Origin: Alphaproteobacteria bacterium
GTDB taxonomy: Bacteria > Pseudomonadota > Alphaproteobacteria > UBA9219
NCBI GenBank assembly: GCA_028692635.1
Contig: JAQUWX010000014.1
Span: 1 to 36,312, forward strand
Direction: 5' to 3'
DNA length: 36,312 nt
Below are positions 1 to 10,343 of the stretch, in pieces. A model generated the notes under the pieces. That model searched no databases, was not told the DNA's origin, and saw nothing but the letters and a program-made list of their open reading frames with translations. How positions within the stretch are numbered: position 1 is the first letter of the stretch; the number at the start of each line of letters is the position of its first letter. Both the position numbers and the translations under genes were made by a program.

Positions 1-2
1 TG

Positions 3-233
3 CCTGTGGTTCTTGTGCTTCTGGCCAGAATCGGGGCGGTTTCAGCCGCTCAGCTGTCTAAATTCCGCCGCTATGCCATTGTTATAATTTTTATAGTCGC
101 CGCCGTTCTTACCCCTCCAGACGTCATAAGCCAGATAAGCCTGGCCCTGCCGTTGATGCTGCTTTACGAATTTTCGGTGCTGGCGGCAAAATGGATGGAA
201 GATAGCGGCAAGAAAGATGGACCAATAACGTAA
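3..233 (+). CDS. tatC: Sec-independent protein translocase TatC, C-terminal fragment (5' end outside window)
   Basis: Translation ...RRYAIVIIFIVAAVLTPPDVISQISLALPLMLLYEFSVL matches the conserved TatC C-terminal helices; adjacent to serS as in many alphaproteobacteria. Confidence 0.9.
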   Translation, partial: PVVLVLLARIGAVSAAQLSKFRRYAIVIIFIVAAVLTPPDVISQISLALPLMLLYEFSVLAAKWMEDSGKKDGPIT

Positions 234-279
234 AAGAGTGTTATTTTAGGGCCTTCTTTGTTTGTTTCAGGAATCTGCC

Positions 280-1557
280 ATGCACGACCTACGTTTTATC
301 CGCGAATGCCCGGAAGCTTTCGATAACGCTTTGAAGCGCAGGGGACTGCCTCCTGCCGCCTCGGCTTTAATCTCGCTGGACGGAGAGCGTCGCTTTACCC
401 AGACGGCTATGCAGGAAATTCAGGCTAAGCGTAACGATCTGTCTAAACAGATAGGCGAGGCTAAACGCAAAGGCGATAATGTTGACGCTATTATGAAAGA
501 AGTCGCGTCCATGAAAGACAACCTGGCCGCTCTTGAGGAAAAGGAGCGGGAGCTTGGATCAAAACTGGACGATCAACTCTCAAGACTGCCCAATATGCCC
601 GGACCCGATGTTCCAGACGGCAAGGACGAAAATGACAATAAAGAAGTCCGCCGCATAGGTGAGCCTAAGAAAATCGATAATCCCAAACAGCATTTTGAAT
701 TAGGAGAAGCTCTGGGACTTATGGATATTCCGACGGCTGCAAAACTGTCCGGCGCAAGGTTCACTTTGCTGCGCGGACCGCTGGCGAGGCTGGAGCGCGC
801 TTTGGGCGACTTCATGCTGAATCTGCACACGACGGAATTCGGCTATACGGAAATTTCTCCGCCGCTTATGGTGCGCGATGAAATTGCTTATGGCACTGGA
901 AATCTGCCTAAGTTCGCTGAAGATTTATTTCAGACTACCGTTGGATTGTGGCTTATTCCGACCGCAGAGGTGCCTTTGACCAATATGGTGAACGGCATGA
1001 TCCTTAACCGGGATGAGCTGCCTATTCGCGTCACGGCAAGGACTCCTTGCTTTAGGTCAGAGGCAGGATCCGCCGGAAAAGATACTCGCGGAATGTTGCG
1101 CCAGCATCAGTTCTATAAGGTGGAGCTGGTCAGCATCGTGGCCCCGGATAAATCGCTCGAGGAGCACGAGCGTATGACTTCCTGCGCTGAGACTGTCCTC
1201 AAGCGGTTGGAGCTTCCGTTCCGCACAATCACTCTTTGCGCAGGAGATATGGGTTTTTCCGCTCGAAAGACTTATGACATCGAAGTCTTCCTGCCTGGGC
1301 AGAATATGTATCGGGAAATCTCCAGCTGCTCTAACTGCTGGGATTTCCAGGCCCGGCGCATGCAGGCTCGTTGCCGTGCGGCAGGAGAGAAAAATACGGA
1401 GTTCGTGCACACTCTCAATGGCTCCGGCATAGCGATAGGTCGCGCTTTGATAGCGGTCATGGAAAATTATCAGAACCCGGATGGATCGATCTCTATTCCG
1501 GCAGCTTTGCGTCCTTATATGGGCGGCTTGGAAAAAATAGAAGCGCAGGCAAAGTAA
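280..1557 (+). CDS. serS: Serine--tRNA ligase
   Basis: [23 protein letters not shown]-terminal coiled-coil region; class II motifs [14 protein letters not shown] and [19 protein letters not shown]. Start placed at internal ATG 280 rather than 262. Confidence 0.97.
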   Translation: MHDLRFIRECPEAFDNALKRRGLPPAASALISLDGERRFTQTAMQEIQAKRNDLSKQIGEAKRKGDNVDAIMKEVASMKDNLAALEEKERELGSKLDDQLSRLPNMPGPDVPDGKDENDNKEVRRIGEPKKIDNPKQHFELGEALGLMDIPTAAKLSGARFTLLRGPLARLERALGDFMLNLHTTEFGYTEISPPLMVRDEIAYGTGNLPKFAEDLFQTTVGLWLIPTAEVPLTNMVNGMILNRDELPIRVTARTPCFRSEAGSAGKDTRGMLRQHQFYKVELVSIVAPDKSLEEHERMTSCAETVLKRLELPFRTITLCAGDMGFSARKTYDIEVFLPGQNMYREISSCSNCWDFQARRMQARCRAAGEKNTEFVHTLNGSGIAIGRALIAVMENYQNPDGSISIPAALRPYMGGLEKIEAQAK

Positions 1558-1558
1558 C

Positions 1559-2464
1559 TTGAACGGAAAGAAAATGGATCACAGATTTAATAATATTGCA
1601 GTCATAGTAGCATTGCTTTTTCTGACTTCATGCACTTTCTGGCGCCAACCCGAAGGGGGAATGGTCGATAAGAACACTCTTATGGCCGGAGAGGAAATTA
1701 CTATCGAGCAGGGCGATAATGTCTATTCGCTGGCTCGCAAACATAGCGTGTCCATGCGCGATCTTATCGCTATGAACGATCTAAAATCTCCTTATACCCT
1801 TCCTGTCGGAGGACGGTTGACTCTTCCTTTGAAAAGAGGTGGCGCTCCTAAGGTTCCTTCGGCTGCTCCTCTTGGCTCGATTGAGACGGTTCCTCTGGAA
1901 CCTATATCGAGCAAGCCTGTTTCTTCCGCTCCGCTATCGCAGGCGACTCCGCCTTCGCTTGCGCCGGAACCTCTGAAGCCTCAGCCTTTGACGACTACGG
2001 TTGCTAAAAGCAAGAGCGCAGCTGTCGCTGCGTTAAAGTCCACCGAGAAAGCTACGGGGAATGAGGTTCTTGCCGCATCCTCTTTCGTGGCTACCCCTCC
2101 TGTGCAGGGACCTATCGTTTCGAGTTTTGGATCTAAAAGCGACGGGTTGAGCAACGATGGTATAAATATCGGCGCTCCTAAAGGAGCTTCTGTCGTGGCT
2201 GCTGCGGGAGGCATCGTCGTATATTCAGGAAACGACATGAAGGGATTCGGAAATCTCATTCTCATCAGGCATGAGGGCGGCTGGGTCACAGCATATACTC
2301 ATCTTGATCGCATGCTTGTAAGCCGTGACGCTGTGGTCGCCGGTGGAGATATGATCGGAACAGTCGGCACCAGCGGAGGAGTCGCTTCTCCGCAACTTCA
2401 CTTTGAAACTCGTCTAAATGGAAAACCGGTCGATCCGCAGACTCTGCTGAAGCAGACAGAATAG
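1559..2464 (+). CDS. NlpD-like lipoprotein: LysM domain plus degenerate LytM/M23 domain
   Basis: Lipobox LLFLTSC; LysM (GDNVYSLARKHSVSMRDLIAMNDL...PYTLPVGGRLTLP); LytM-like domain (VSSFGSKSDG...INIGAPKGASVVAAAGGIVVYSGNDMKGFGNLILIRHEGGWVTAYTHLD...LHFETRLNGKPVDP). TTG start at 1559; ATG at 1574 is an alternative. Confidence 0.88.
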   Translation: MNGKKMDHRFNNIAVIVALLFLTSCTFWRQPEGGMVDKNTLMAGEEITIEQGDNVYSLARKHSVSMRDLIAMNDLKSPYTLPVGGRLTLPLKRGGAPKVPSAAPLGSIETVPLEPISSKPVSSAPLSQATPPSLAPEPLKPQPLTTTVAKSKSAAVAALKSTEKATGNEVLAASSFVATPPVQGPIVSSFGSKSDGLSNDGINIGAPKGASVVAAAGGIVVYSGNDMKGFGNLILIRHEGGWVTAYTHLDRMLVSRDAVVAGGDMIGTVGTSGGVASPQLHFETRLNGKPVDPQTLLKQTE

Positions 2465-2468
2465 TTTT

Positions 2469-4379
2469 TTATGCGGAAACGGCGTGGTTAAACTCGGGGA
2501 CCAGGTCGGACAGTCTGGATATTGCCGCAGTTTCCGCTATGCCAGCCTGCAACTGAATTGCGAAGTTGTTTAGCGATTGCTGTAACTGGTCCAGCTCTAC
2601 CGTCTTTGATTTTGCCAGACGAACGCCATCCGCATCGGATGGCATAAGCTCCTCTTCCGAAGAGAACAGCTCCTCATGCAATTTTTCTCCGGGGCGCAGA
2701 CCTGTGTAGGATATTTGGATATCGTCTCCGGGGCGCAATCCGGCAAGGCGGATCATTTGACGCGCAAGGTCGGCGATTTTTACCGGTTGGCCCATGTCAA
2801 GCACCAGCACTTTGCCGCGCTGATCTCCCGGGCGAATTCCCAAAGCAGACGCCTGCATCACAAGCTCTACAGCTTCGCGAATAGTCATGAAATAGCGAGT
2901 TATATCCGGGTGAGTAACGGTTATAGGACCACCCTTTGCCATTTGCTCCTGAAAACGAGGAACCACAGATCCTGTCGATCCAAGCACATTACCGAAGCGC
3001 ACGGTTATGAATCTGGATTGCTGGGAAACAAGATCGAGCGCCTGACAGTACATCTCAGCAAGCCGCTTGGTAGCGCCCATCACGTTGCATGGATGAACGG
3101 CTTTATCGGTCGATATCTGCACCATAGCGATCACGCCGGACTTTGCGGCGCAGTCGGCCACAACCCGAGTTCCGATCACATTGGTCAAAATAGCTTCACG
3201 CGCATTGTTCTCGGCAATAGGAACGTGCTTGATCGCGGCGGCGTGGAAGACCAGATCCGGCTTGTTCTCGCGGAATATCTGCGCCATGCGAGGAGCGTCT
3301 CTCACGTCGGCGATCACTGCGCAGACGGGTATGTACGGGACGGTTTCAGTTACCTCAAGTTCAATACGGTACAGATTGAATTCGCTTATTTCCAAAAGCG
3401 TAATGTGGCTTGGAGAAAGCGCCGCAATTTGACGCACAATTTCAGAACCGATACTCCCGCCAGCCCCTGTAACCAGAATACGGCGTCCTGTTACAAGCTT
3501 GGATATCTCGTCTCGATTAAGAACAATTTCAGGACGGCCTAGTAAATCTTCAAGCGCTATAGGTTGATCGTGCACTGCCGATTTATTAGCCACATCGTCG
3601 CGCAATTCCGTCAACGCAGGCAGACGGGAAAGGCTTAGACCCAGGGCAGGGGCCTGTTCCAGCAATTGCTCCACCAGCTTGCCGTTCAATCTCGCCAAAG
3701 AGCGCGTTAGTATAAGACGGCTTGGTCCGCGATCGCGTTCCTTCAGCTTTTCTATAATGGAAGGAAGATCGTCAACGACGCCGAGCACTTCCACTCCATG
3801 AATGGAACGGCCAACTCTTCTGTCGTTTTCTCCGATGACGCCAACTACACGATAGGGCGCTTGCGGATTGCTGCTAACCGCACGGATGAAAATATCGGTT
3901 TCGTCTCCGGCTCCGACCACAAGAACATTGACGCGCCCGCCTCCCGATCTCTCCCACAACGCGCTTAGGCGGCGTTCCCGGAATAAACGGAAAGCCATGC
4001 GCGAGCCTCCCAGACCAGCCAACAGAATAAACCATGCGATAAAAGGAACAGTGCGCGGAACGCCTTCAAGCCTTGTAAACAAAAATCCGATCAGCAAATA
4101 AAGGATCGTGGCAATAGTAGTCGCACGAAGAATCTCGGTTAAATCGCGCACAGAAGCGAAAGCCCATACTCCGCGATAAAGTCCACTGGCAAGAAAAACA
4201 GCGGCGCATGTAGCCGCAAACAGCACCACAGACACCATCATCACATCCAGAGGGATGACCGTGATAATGTTGTTTCCAAGCCTTAGGTAAAGAGCCAGAA
4301 CAAACGAAAACGCCGCCATAATCACGTCGTGCGTGAAGGCGAAAGAGCGGCTTCCCATTTTTGGCAAATGCAGTTTCAT
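2469..4379 (-). CDS. Polysaccharide biosynthesis nucleotide-sugar dehydratase/epimerase, CapD/FlaA1/PglF-like membrane protein
   Basis: N-terminal TM segments then GRRILVTGAGGSIGSEIVRQIAAL (Rossmann motif), HAAAIKHVPIAE, FGNVLGSTGSVVPRFQEQMAKGGPITVTHPDITRYFMTI. Confidence 0.93.
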   Translation of the reverse strand: MKLHLPKMGSRSFAFTHDVIMAAFSFVLALYLRLGNNIITVIPLDVMMVSVVLFAATCAAVFLASGLYRGVWAFASVRDLTEILRATTIATILYLLIGFLFTRLEGVPRTVPFIAWFILLAGLGGSRMAFRLFRERRLSALWERSGGGRVNVLVVGAGDETDIFIRAVSSNPQAPYRVVGVIGENDRRVGRSIHGVEVLGVVDDLPSIIEKLKERDRGPSRLILTRSLARLNGKLVEQLLEQAPALGLSLSRLPALTELRDDVANKSAVHDQPIALEDLLGRPEIVLNRDEISKLVTGRRILVTGAGGSIGSEIVRQIAALSPSHITLLEISEFNLYRIELEVTETVPYIPVCAVIADVRDAPRMAQIFRENKPDLVFHAAAIKHVPIAENNAREAILTNVIGTRVVADCAAKSGVIAMVQISTDKAVHPCNVMGATKRLAEMYCQALDLVSQQSRFITVRFGNVLGSTGSVVPRFQEQMAKGGPITVTHPDITRYFMTIREAVELVMQASALGIRPGDQRGKVLVLDMGQPVKIADLARQMIRLAGLRPGDDIQISYTGLRPGEKLHEELFSSEEELMPSDADGVRLAKSKTVELDQLQQSLNNFAIQLQAGIAETAAISRLSDLVPEFNHAVSA

Positions 4380-5371
4380 GTTCTAATTTGGTCGATCTCT
4401 AATCCGCTAACCTTATGCATCTTTCCTATTAATATAGCAACGATGATAACCGCAAGAAATATCCCTGGCCATGGATCGTTGATAGATATCATTGCCGTTC
4501 CTATAAGAGCCGCATTTGCCAGTCCTATCAGCTTGACGGTCTTGTCATGCTCCTTAAAATACTGCGTGGCCCGCTGGTAGAAATGCTGGCGGTGAGCTTG
4601 CCAGATTTTCTCCTTGCGCAATAAACGCAGCGCAATGGTTATGCCGCTGTCCGCAAGATAATATAGAGGAAGAATAAGCGCCGCCATCAAGTGATATTGC
4701 ATGCCGGTTTTCAGTAAAAGATATCCAGTCAGAAATCCAAGCGGAATGCTTCCTACATCGCCCATAAATATTCTGGCCGGATGCCAGTTGAAGACCAGGA
4801 AGCCAATGCATGCTCCTGTAATCACAGATATCAGGGTGTAATCAAACATGTCGCCAAATCCCAGGAAATAAAGCACCGCTCCGACTCCGATAGCGATCGA
4901 TATGCTCTCCACTCCGGTTATTCCGTCGATGCCGTCCATGAAATTATACAAATTCAGAAACCATGCCCATGCCAATACGGCAATCGCCCGATCGAGCCAG
5001 AAGGGTATCATTCCATTGAATATGGTTGCATCCATGGGTAGAGCCATGCTTCCGATTCCGGCTGCAAGTATATGAACTCCTAGACGAAGCTCCACGCGCA
5101 CGTCCTTGCGGTCATCAAGCCACGATATCGCTATAAGCATCAGAGTCGCCACTATGAGCCAGACATGGCCTCCAACGTTCATTGCTAAAGCCATTCCCGA
5201 TATAATGACCGCCATGATAGCCAAACCTCCGCCTCTCGGAACGGGGTCTTGGTGCATGCTGCGCTCATTCGGAATATCGAGCAGGGAGTTATTTATAAGC
5301 GTTCGGCGTATCAGCCATGTAAGCAGACAGCATAACATCGCAGAAGCGACAGCAATCACAGCATACGCCAT
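4376..5371 (-). CDS. WecA/MraY-family polyprenyl-phosphate glycosyl-1-phosphate transferase
   Basis: Multi-TM with DIPNERSMHQDPVPRGGGLAI, ISWLDDRKDV, NLYNFMDGIDGI and IFMGDVGS motifs; 4-nt overlap with the downstream capD-like gene. Confidence 0.92.
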   Translation of the reverse strand: MAYAVIAVASAMLCCLLTWLIRRTLINNSLLDIPNERSMHQDPVPRGGGLAIMAVIISGMALAMNVGGHVWLIVATLMLIAISWLDDRKDVRVELRLGVHILAAGIGSMALPMDATIFNGMIPFWLDRAIAVLAWAWFLNLYNFMDGIDGITGVESISIAIGVGAVLYFLGFGDMFDYTLISVITGACIGFLVFNWHPARIFMGDVGSIPLGFLTGYLLLKTGMQYHLMAALILPLYYLADSGITIALRLLRKEKIWQAHRQHFYQRATQYFKEHDKTVKLIGLANAALIGTAMISINDPWPGIFLAVIIVAILIGKMHKVSGLEIDQIRT

Positions 5372-6285
5372 TATCTTACCTCCACAAGCCGCTGTAGATA
5401 GGCGGCATAAGATGTTTTTCCGCTTTCTTCCGCAATTTTTAAAACCTGTTCCGCCCCTATATAGCCAAGAGCGTACGCTATTTCCTCAGGACAGCCGATT
5501 TTTACTTCCTGCCTTTGCTCAATAATGCGGACAAACTCGCCCGCGCTGGCCAGAGATTCATGCGTGCCCGTATCAAGCCAGGCAAAGCCTCGGCCCATTC
5601 TTACTACATCCATTTTTCCGGATTTGAGATAAACTTTGTTTATGTCGGTTATTTCAATCTCCCCGCGAGCGGAGGGAGCCAACCCCTTAGCTATTTTAAC
5701 GACGTCATTGTCGTAAAAATACATTCCCGTCACAGCCCAACTGGATGGAGGCACTGCCGGTTTCTCGACAACATCCGTAGGATTGCCCTTGTTGTCATAT
5801 GCGACGACCCCATAGCGCTCTGGAGAGGCGACGCGATAACCAAAAACCGTCGCTCCCTTATCTTTATAAGCAGCTTTAAGCAGAAGATCTCGCAATCCCT
5901 GGCCGTAATAAAGATTGTCGCCAAGTATCATGGCGACGTTATCTTTCCCGATAAAAGATTCTCCAATGATAAACGCTTCGGCGAGTCCTCGCGGCTGATC
6001 CTGTACGGCATAGGAAAGATTTAAACCCCACTGCGAGCCGTCTCCGAGCAGCACTTCAAATAACGGCAGATCGCGTGGAGTGCTTATAATCAGAAAATCC
6101 CTTATCCCAGACAGCATCATGGTGCTTAACGGATAATAGATCATCGGCTTGTCATAAACCGGCATCAGCTGTTTGCTGATCGCACGAGTGGCAGGGTATA
6201 ATCTTGTGCCGCTGCCGCCTGCGAGAATAATAGCTTTTTTCGTGCTCATAGCGCTCTGTCCGCTTTCCGTTGCCGCATAAGGCAA
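5371..6285 (-). CDS. rfbA: Glucose-1-phosphate thymidylyltransferase
   Basis: [45 protein letters not shown] signature; start probably at internal ATG around 6249 (MSTKKAII). Confidence 0.97.
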   Translation of the reverse strand: MPYAATESGQSAMSTKKAIILAGGSGTRLYPATRAISKQLMPVYDKPMIYYPLSTMMLSGIRDFLIISTPRDLPLFEVLLGDGSQWGLNLSYAVQDQPRGLAEAFIIGESFIGKDNVAMILGDNLYYGQGLRDLLLKAAYKDKGATVFGYRVASPERYGVVAYDNKGNPTDVVEKPAVPPSSWAVTGMYFYDNDVVKIAKGLAPSARGEIEITDINKVYLKSGKMDVVRMGRGFAWLDTGTHESLASAGEFVRIIEQRQEVKIGCPEEIAYALGYIGAEQVLKIAEESGKTSYAAYLQRLVEVR

Positions 6286-7148
6286 TCTATTGCCCTGTTA
6301 AGGCCGTCCTTCCACGAGGATTGGTCTATATTATAGACCTCCTTGATTTTAGCGCAATCCAGAGCCGAGTATGCTGGACGGGCGGCAAAACCGGGAAAAT
6401 CAGAGCTTAGCGCCGGAATAAGTTCCGGCAGCTTCGGAGCATATGGAGCATACGCCGCCATCACGGCTTCTACAAATTCATATCTGGGCACAGGCGGAGC
6501 GCCACAGAAATGGAAAACTCCAAAACCATCGGCTTTCCCCGCCATCACTTCTTTTGAGATAGAGACTATGGCGGCAGCTACATCGCTTGCGTAAGTCGGG
6601 CAATTATACTGGTCCGTAACTATTTTGATTTTATCGTGCGAGTCTATGAGCTTTAGCGTATTCGTCAGAAGATTATTGCTGAATTCGCTGAAGACCCACG
6701 AAATGCGCAGAATTACATGCCATGCAAGCTCATTTCTCACGGCTTCTTCGCCCAGCATCTTGGTTTGCCCGTATATATTAATCGGGTGCATTTGATCGTC
6801 TGGCAGATAGGGGCGGGAGCTTTCTCCATCAAACACAAAATCCGTAGATAAATGTATCAACGGAATGTCTCGTGCAGAACATATTGCGGCCAGATTTGCT
6901 ACGGCATGAAAGTTTATGGCAATCGCGGCGCTTTCATCTTTTTCCGCTTTATCCACGTTCGTCATTGCGGCGGGATTTATTATAATATCAGGCTCTATAT
7001 CGCCAATGACGGCTCTAACCGCTCTGTGGTTCGTTATGTCCAAACCGGAATGGTCATAGCACATCAGCTGCCAGTCATTCGGCAATTCCTGATGTTGAAT
7101 AGCCTGACCTACCTGACCTTTGGCTCCGAGTAACATTACGCGTTTCAT
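6246..7148 (-). CDS. rfbD: dTDP-4-dehydrorhamnose reductase
   Basis: [57 protein letters not shown]. Start placed at internal Met (7148), giving a 4-nt overlap with rfbB. Confidence 0.95.
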   Translation of the reverse strand: MKRVMLLGAKGQVGQAIQHQELPNDWQLMCYDHSGLDITNHRAVRAVIGDIEPDIIINPAAMTNVDKAEKDESAAIAINFHAVANLAAICSARDIPLIHLSTDFVFDGESSRPYLPDDQMHPINIYGQTKMLGEEAVRNELAWHVILRISWVFSEFSNNLLTNTLKLIDSHDKIKIVTDQYNCPTYASDVAAAIVSISKEVMAGKADGFGVFHFCGAPPVPRYEFVEAVMAAYAPYAPKLPELIPALSSDFPGFAARPAYSALDCAKIKEVYNIDQSSWKDGLNRAIDCLMRQRKADRAL

Positions 7149-8203
7149 TTGATTTGTCCTAGCCTCTCGCCGCTGTATTTTATCTTTTCGCACCAGCTGC
7201 GATTGTTTATGTACCACTGCACCGTCTTTTCAAGACCGGTTGATATGTTCGTTTTAGGCTCCCAGCCCAACTCGTTCTTCAATTTGCTGAAGTCCATGGA
7301 ATAGCGCTCATCGTGGCCGGGACGATCGCTCACAAAAGTTATAAGCTTGCTGTGAGGACAATGCGGAGACTCTGGCAATAAACGATCTAGAACAGCGCAC
7401 ATGTCGTTTATAAGATCGATATTTCTGCGCTCGGACGCTCCGCCGATGTTATATTTCTCTCCAAGTCTGCCGCGCAGCAGGACCAGGAATAATGCCTCGG
7501 CATGATCGTCAACAAACAGCCAGTCTCTTACGTTGATCCCCTGGCCGTATATTGGAATTTTTTCTCCGTTAAGAGCTTTCATAACGCTTAAAGGAATCAG
7601 CTTTTCCGGAAATTGGAACGGACCGTAATTGTTTGAGCAATTACTTATGACAACAGGCACTCCGAAAGTTTTGTACCAGGCGCGGGCTAGATGATCGGCT
7701 CCGGCCTTGCTTGCAGCGTAGGGAGAGTTGGGAGAATATTGCGTGTCTTCGGTAAAACTTCCTGTTTCTCCAAGAGATCCATAGACCTCATCCGTGGAAA
7801 CATGCAGAAAACGAAAGCCCTCGCGCTTTTCTTTGGAAGTAGAAGCCAGATATTTGCGGGTCGCTTCCAAAAGAGAAAAGGTTCCGACTATGTTGTTCTG
7901 GATAAAGTCGTAAGGGCTGTCTATCGAGCGATCGACGTGCGTTTCCGCAGCGAGGTGCATGATACCATCGGGCTGCGCAGCCTTGATTATCTCATCCATT
8001 TTGCCGGAGTCGCATATATCGACTTCGACAAGCTGAAAATTTTTGTCGTCAGATAGACAGTCGAGAGACTCGCGGCTCGACGCATAGGACATTTTGTCTA
8101 TGCCTATAACTCGCGCATGGTCAAAGGCGCGCAAAAAGCGACACAGGGCTGAACCGATAAAACCAGCAGCGCCCGTAACCAGCAATGTGCGCATATTATT
8201 CAC
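7145..8203 (-). CDS. rfbB: dTDP-glucose 4,6-dehydratase
   Basis: LLVTGAAGFIGSALCRFL, HLAAETHVDRSIDSP, HVSTDEVYGSLGE, SPYAASKAGADHLARAW, NCSNNYGPFQFPEKLIPL. Confidence 0.97.
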   Translation of the reverse strand: MNNMRTLLVTGAAGFIGSALCRFLRAFDHARVIGIDKMSYASSRESLDCLSDDKNFQLVEVDICDSGKMDEIIKAAQPDGIMHLAAETHVDRSIDSPYDFIQNNIVGTFSLLEATRKYLASTSKEKREGFRFLHVSTDEVYGSLGETGSFTEDTQYSPNSPYAASKAGADHLARAWYKTFGVPVVISNCSNNYGPFQFPEKLIPLSVMKALNGEKIPIYGQGINVRDWLFVDDHAEALFLVLLRGRLGEKYNIGGASERRNIDLINDMCAVLDRLLPESPHCPHSKLITFVSDRPGHDERYSMDFSKLKNELGWEPKTNISTGLEKTVQWYINNRSWCEKIKYSGERLGQIK

Positions 8204-8772
8204 CAGACCAATGGAGAGACATCTTTTAGCAACGGCAATTTTTCGTCCTTACCCGACAATATCGCATCATTTTTATCGACAGGCCACTGTATGCCAAGGG
8301 CAGGATCGTTCCAGTAAATTCCGCCCTCGCTCGACGGAGCATATAGAGAAGACATCTTATAAAGCACCACAGTATCGTCTGTCAGGGTGCAAAAACCGTG
8401 CGCAAAACCTACGGGGATATACATTTGCACGACTTCTTCGTCGGACAAGATTGCGTTCGTGTGCTTGCCGTAATTCGGAGAATCGGGTCGCATATCTACT
8501 GCGACATCGAATATTTTACCGCGAAGCACGCGAATAAGTTTCGCTTGAGCGTTCGCGCCTTTTTGAAAATGCAGGCCGCGAACCGTTCCCTTTTTACGCG
8601 AGTATGTTTGGTTCTCCTGGACAAAACCAACGAAAATACCAGCTTCTGCAAGCTGTTTGTCGTGGGCAATCTCGGTTACATACCCGCGATCGTCGTGATA
8701 TAACTTTGGACGCAACAATTTAACTTCACTCAAAGCCAGAGGTTCACATACTATCATTTTACTGCTATCCAT
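8200..8772 (-). CDS. rfbC: dTDP-4-dehydrorhamnose 3,5-epimerase
   Basis: RPKLYHDDRGYVTE, QENQTYSRKKGTVRGLHFQKGANAQAKLIRVLRGKIFDVAVDMR, VGFAHGFCTL. ORF extends to 8814; start at 8772 or 8757 fits the family better. Confidence 0.94.
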   Translation of the reverse strand: MDSSKMIVCEPLALSEVKLLRPKLYHDDRGYVTEIAHDKQLAEAGIFVGFVQENQTYSRKKGTVRGLHFQKGANAQAKLIRVLRGKIFDVAVDMRPDSPNYGKHTNAILSDEEVVQMYIPVGFAHGFCTLTDDTVVLYKMSSLYAPSSEGGIYWNDPALGIQWPVDKNDAILSGKDEKLPLLKDVSPLVW

Positions 8773-8838
8773 CTCATGGGAGAAACACTCCCTAGTTTTT
8801 AGATCAATAGACAAGGACAGAGCAAGGTGGTTTTGCCA

Positions 8839-9714
8839 ATGGAAACCCTAACTTCCGTTATCAGCGTCACTTATCACACCGGACCGGTTCTCGATAAGTT
8901 AATAGCTTCCGTACTCGCTTCCACAGTCCCTGTGGAGCTGGTGCTGGTTAACAACGGAAATCCCCCCGAAATTGAGGCTAAGCTTAAGGCGCTCGCGGAT
9001 TCTACCCCGCAGATGAAATTCATTACCGGCCACGGAAACGTAGGCTTCGCTAAGGGCTGCAACCTTGGAGCCAAAGCCGCGAAAGGTAATTTCCTGCTTT
9101 TCCTCAATCCCGACAGCATGCTGCCTCCTGACGGTGTTGAGAAATTATACGCGGAAGAGGCCAAGCTGAAGCCTCCGTTCATGCTAGGAGCGCGCTTGCT
9201 GGATGGAAACGGCAAGGATCAGAGAGGATGCAGAAGGGCTTTGCTTACCCCTAAAACCGCCTTCATAGAGGCATTGCACCTCTATAAGTTTTTCCCAAAA
9301 ATCAGGCTCAATCTGCACGAGGAGCCTTTGCCTGAAACCACCGTTCCTATGCCCGCCATAAGCGGAGCGTTCATGTTCCTGTCCACAAAGAGCTTTTGGA
9401 ACATCAACGGATTCAACGAAAAGCACTTCCTACATGTCGAGGATCTCGATTTTTGCTACAGATTCCGCCAATCCGGGGGCGAAATTTACTTTGTGCCCAG
9501 CCTCGTCGTCACTCATATCGGCGGCACCAGCAGCACTACGAATGAGTTCCTGGAAAAACAGAAGGCGAGGGGGTTCATTCGCTATTTTCATGAAAATTTT
9601 AATCATGAATATCCCCAACCGATCCTGTGGGCTTTGGATTTAGCTATCCTGGCGCGCATGTGCGTTAAGATAGGGATTCCTAAGCTTATGAAGAAACTTG
9701 GCTTTGCAAAATAA
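8839..9714 (+). CDS. Family 2 glycosyltransferase (rhamnosyltransferase-like)
   Basis: SVISVTYHTGPVLDKLIASV, LVLVNNGNP, GNVGFAKGCNLGAKAAKGNFLLFLNPDSMLPP, AISGAFMFLSTKSFWNINGFNEKHFLHVEDLDFCYRF. ORF opens at 8827; ATG at 8839 preferred. Confidence 0.88.
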   Translation: METLTSVISVTYHTGPVLDKLIASVLASTVPVELVLVNNGNPPEIEAKLKALADSTPQMKFITGHGNVGFAKGCNLGAKAAKGNFLLFLNPDSMLPPDGVEKLYAEEAKLKPPFMLGARLLDGNGKDQRGCRRALLTPKTAFIEALHLYKFFPKIRLNLHEEPLPETTVPMPAISGAFMFLSTKSFWNINGFNEKHFLHVEDLDFCYRFRQSGGEIYFVPSLVVTHIGGTSSTTNEFLEKQKARGFIRYFHENFNHEYPQPILWALDLAILARMCVKIGIPKLMKKLGFAK

Positions 9715-9764
9715 GCGGTAACATAATACCACACATATTTTTGTGGCTGTTTCCCTTATTTATA

Positions 9765-9793
9765 TTGACACAAGCCCGCCCAAACTCGTAATA
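9765..9793 (+). promoter_or_regulatory. Predicted sigma70-type promoter for rplM-rpsI
   Basis: TTGACA (9765-9770), 17-bp spacer, GTAATA (9788-9793). Confidence 0.6.
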
Positions 9794-9838
9794 ACCCGTA
9801 CCCCGATTTTCGGGATAAAAATATATCAAGGTGTAACT

Positions 9839-10342
9839 ATGGCTGGAAAAATTCGACTGACTAAGCGTAGCGTGCAGACTAAAAGTTTCGCGCTCAAAAC
9901 CGGCGAGCAAAAGAAAAAATGGTTCGTGATCGACGCTGATGGCGTGATCCTTGGCCGTTTGGCTGCCGTTGTCTCGCAGATACTGCGCGGCAAACATCGC
10001 CCGACTTTCACTCCCTCCGTCGATTGCGGAGACTTCGTCATTATCGTCAATGCGGAAAAAATCCGCCTGACCGGTAAGAAAATGACGGATAAGGAGTTCA
10101 ACTATCATACCGGATATGTCGGCGGAATTAAGACGCGCACTCCTGCGCAAATCCTCGCCGGTCATTTCCCGGAACGCGTGGTCGAAAAGGCCGTCGAACG
10201 CATGATGCCCCGCGGACCTCTTGGCCGCCACCAAATGGGCAATCTGAAGGTTTATAAGGGAGCCTCGCATCCTCATGCCGCGCAGTCTCCCGAGGCTATT
10301 GATATAGCCGCACGCAATCCTAAGAACAAAAGGGTGAAGTGA
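9839..10342 (+). CDS. rplM: 50S ribosomal protein L13
   Basis: [55 protein letters not shown]...[28 protein letters not shown]. Start at ATG 9839 (ORF track begins earlier at 9743). Confidence 0.97.
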   Translation: MAGKIRLTKRSVQTKSFALKTGEQKKKWFVIDADGVILGRLAAVVSQILRGKHRPTFTPSVDCGDFVIIVNAEKIRLTGKKMTDKEFNYHTGYVGGIKTRTPAQILAGHFPERVVEKAVERMMPRGPLGRHQMGNLKVYKGASHPHAAQSPEAIDIAARNPKNKRVK

Positions 10343-10343
10343 T

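Noticed and set aside
2676-3542. 288-aa plus-strand ORF antisense to the capD-like gene
   Set aside because: Overlaps a clearly conserved protein on the other strand; its translation has no family-like motifs; a by-product of codon usage.
5515-6024. 169-aa plus-strand ORF antisense to rfbA
   Set aside because: Shadow ORF of a strongly conserved enzyme gene.
9802-9814. CCCGA-TTT-TCGGG hairpin in the rplM leader as a ribosomal-protein autoregulatory site
   Set aside because: Only 5 bp with a 3-nt loop; too small to support a specific claim.
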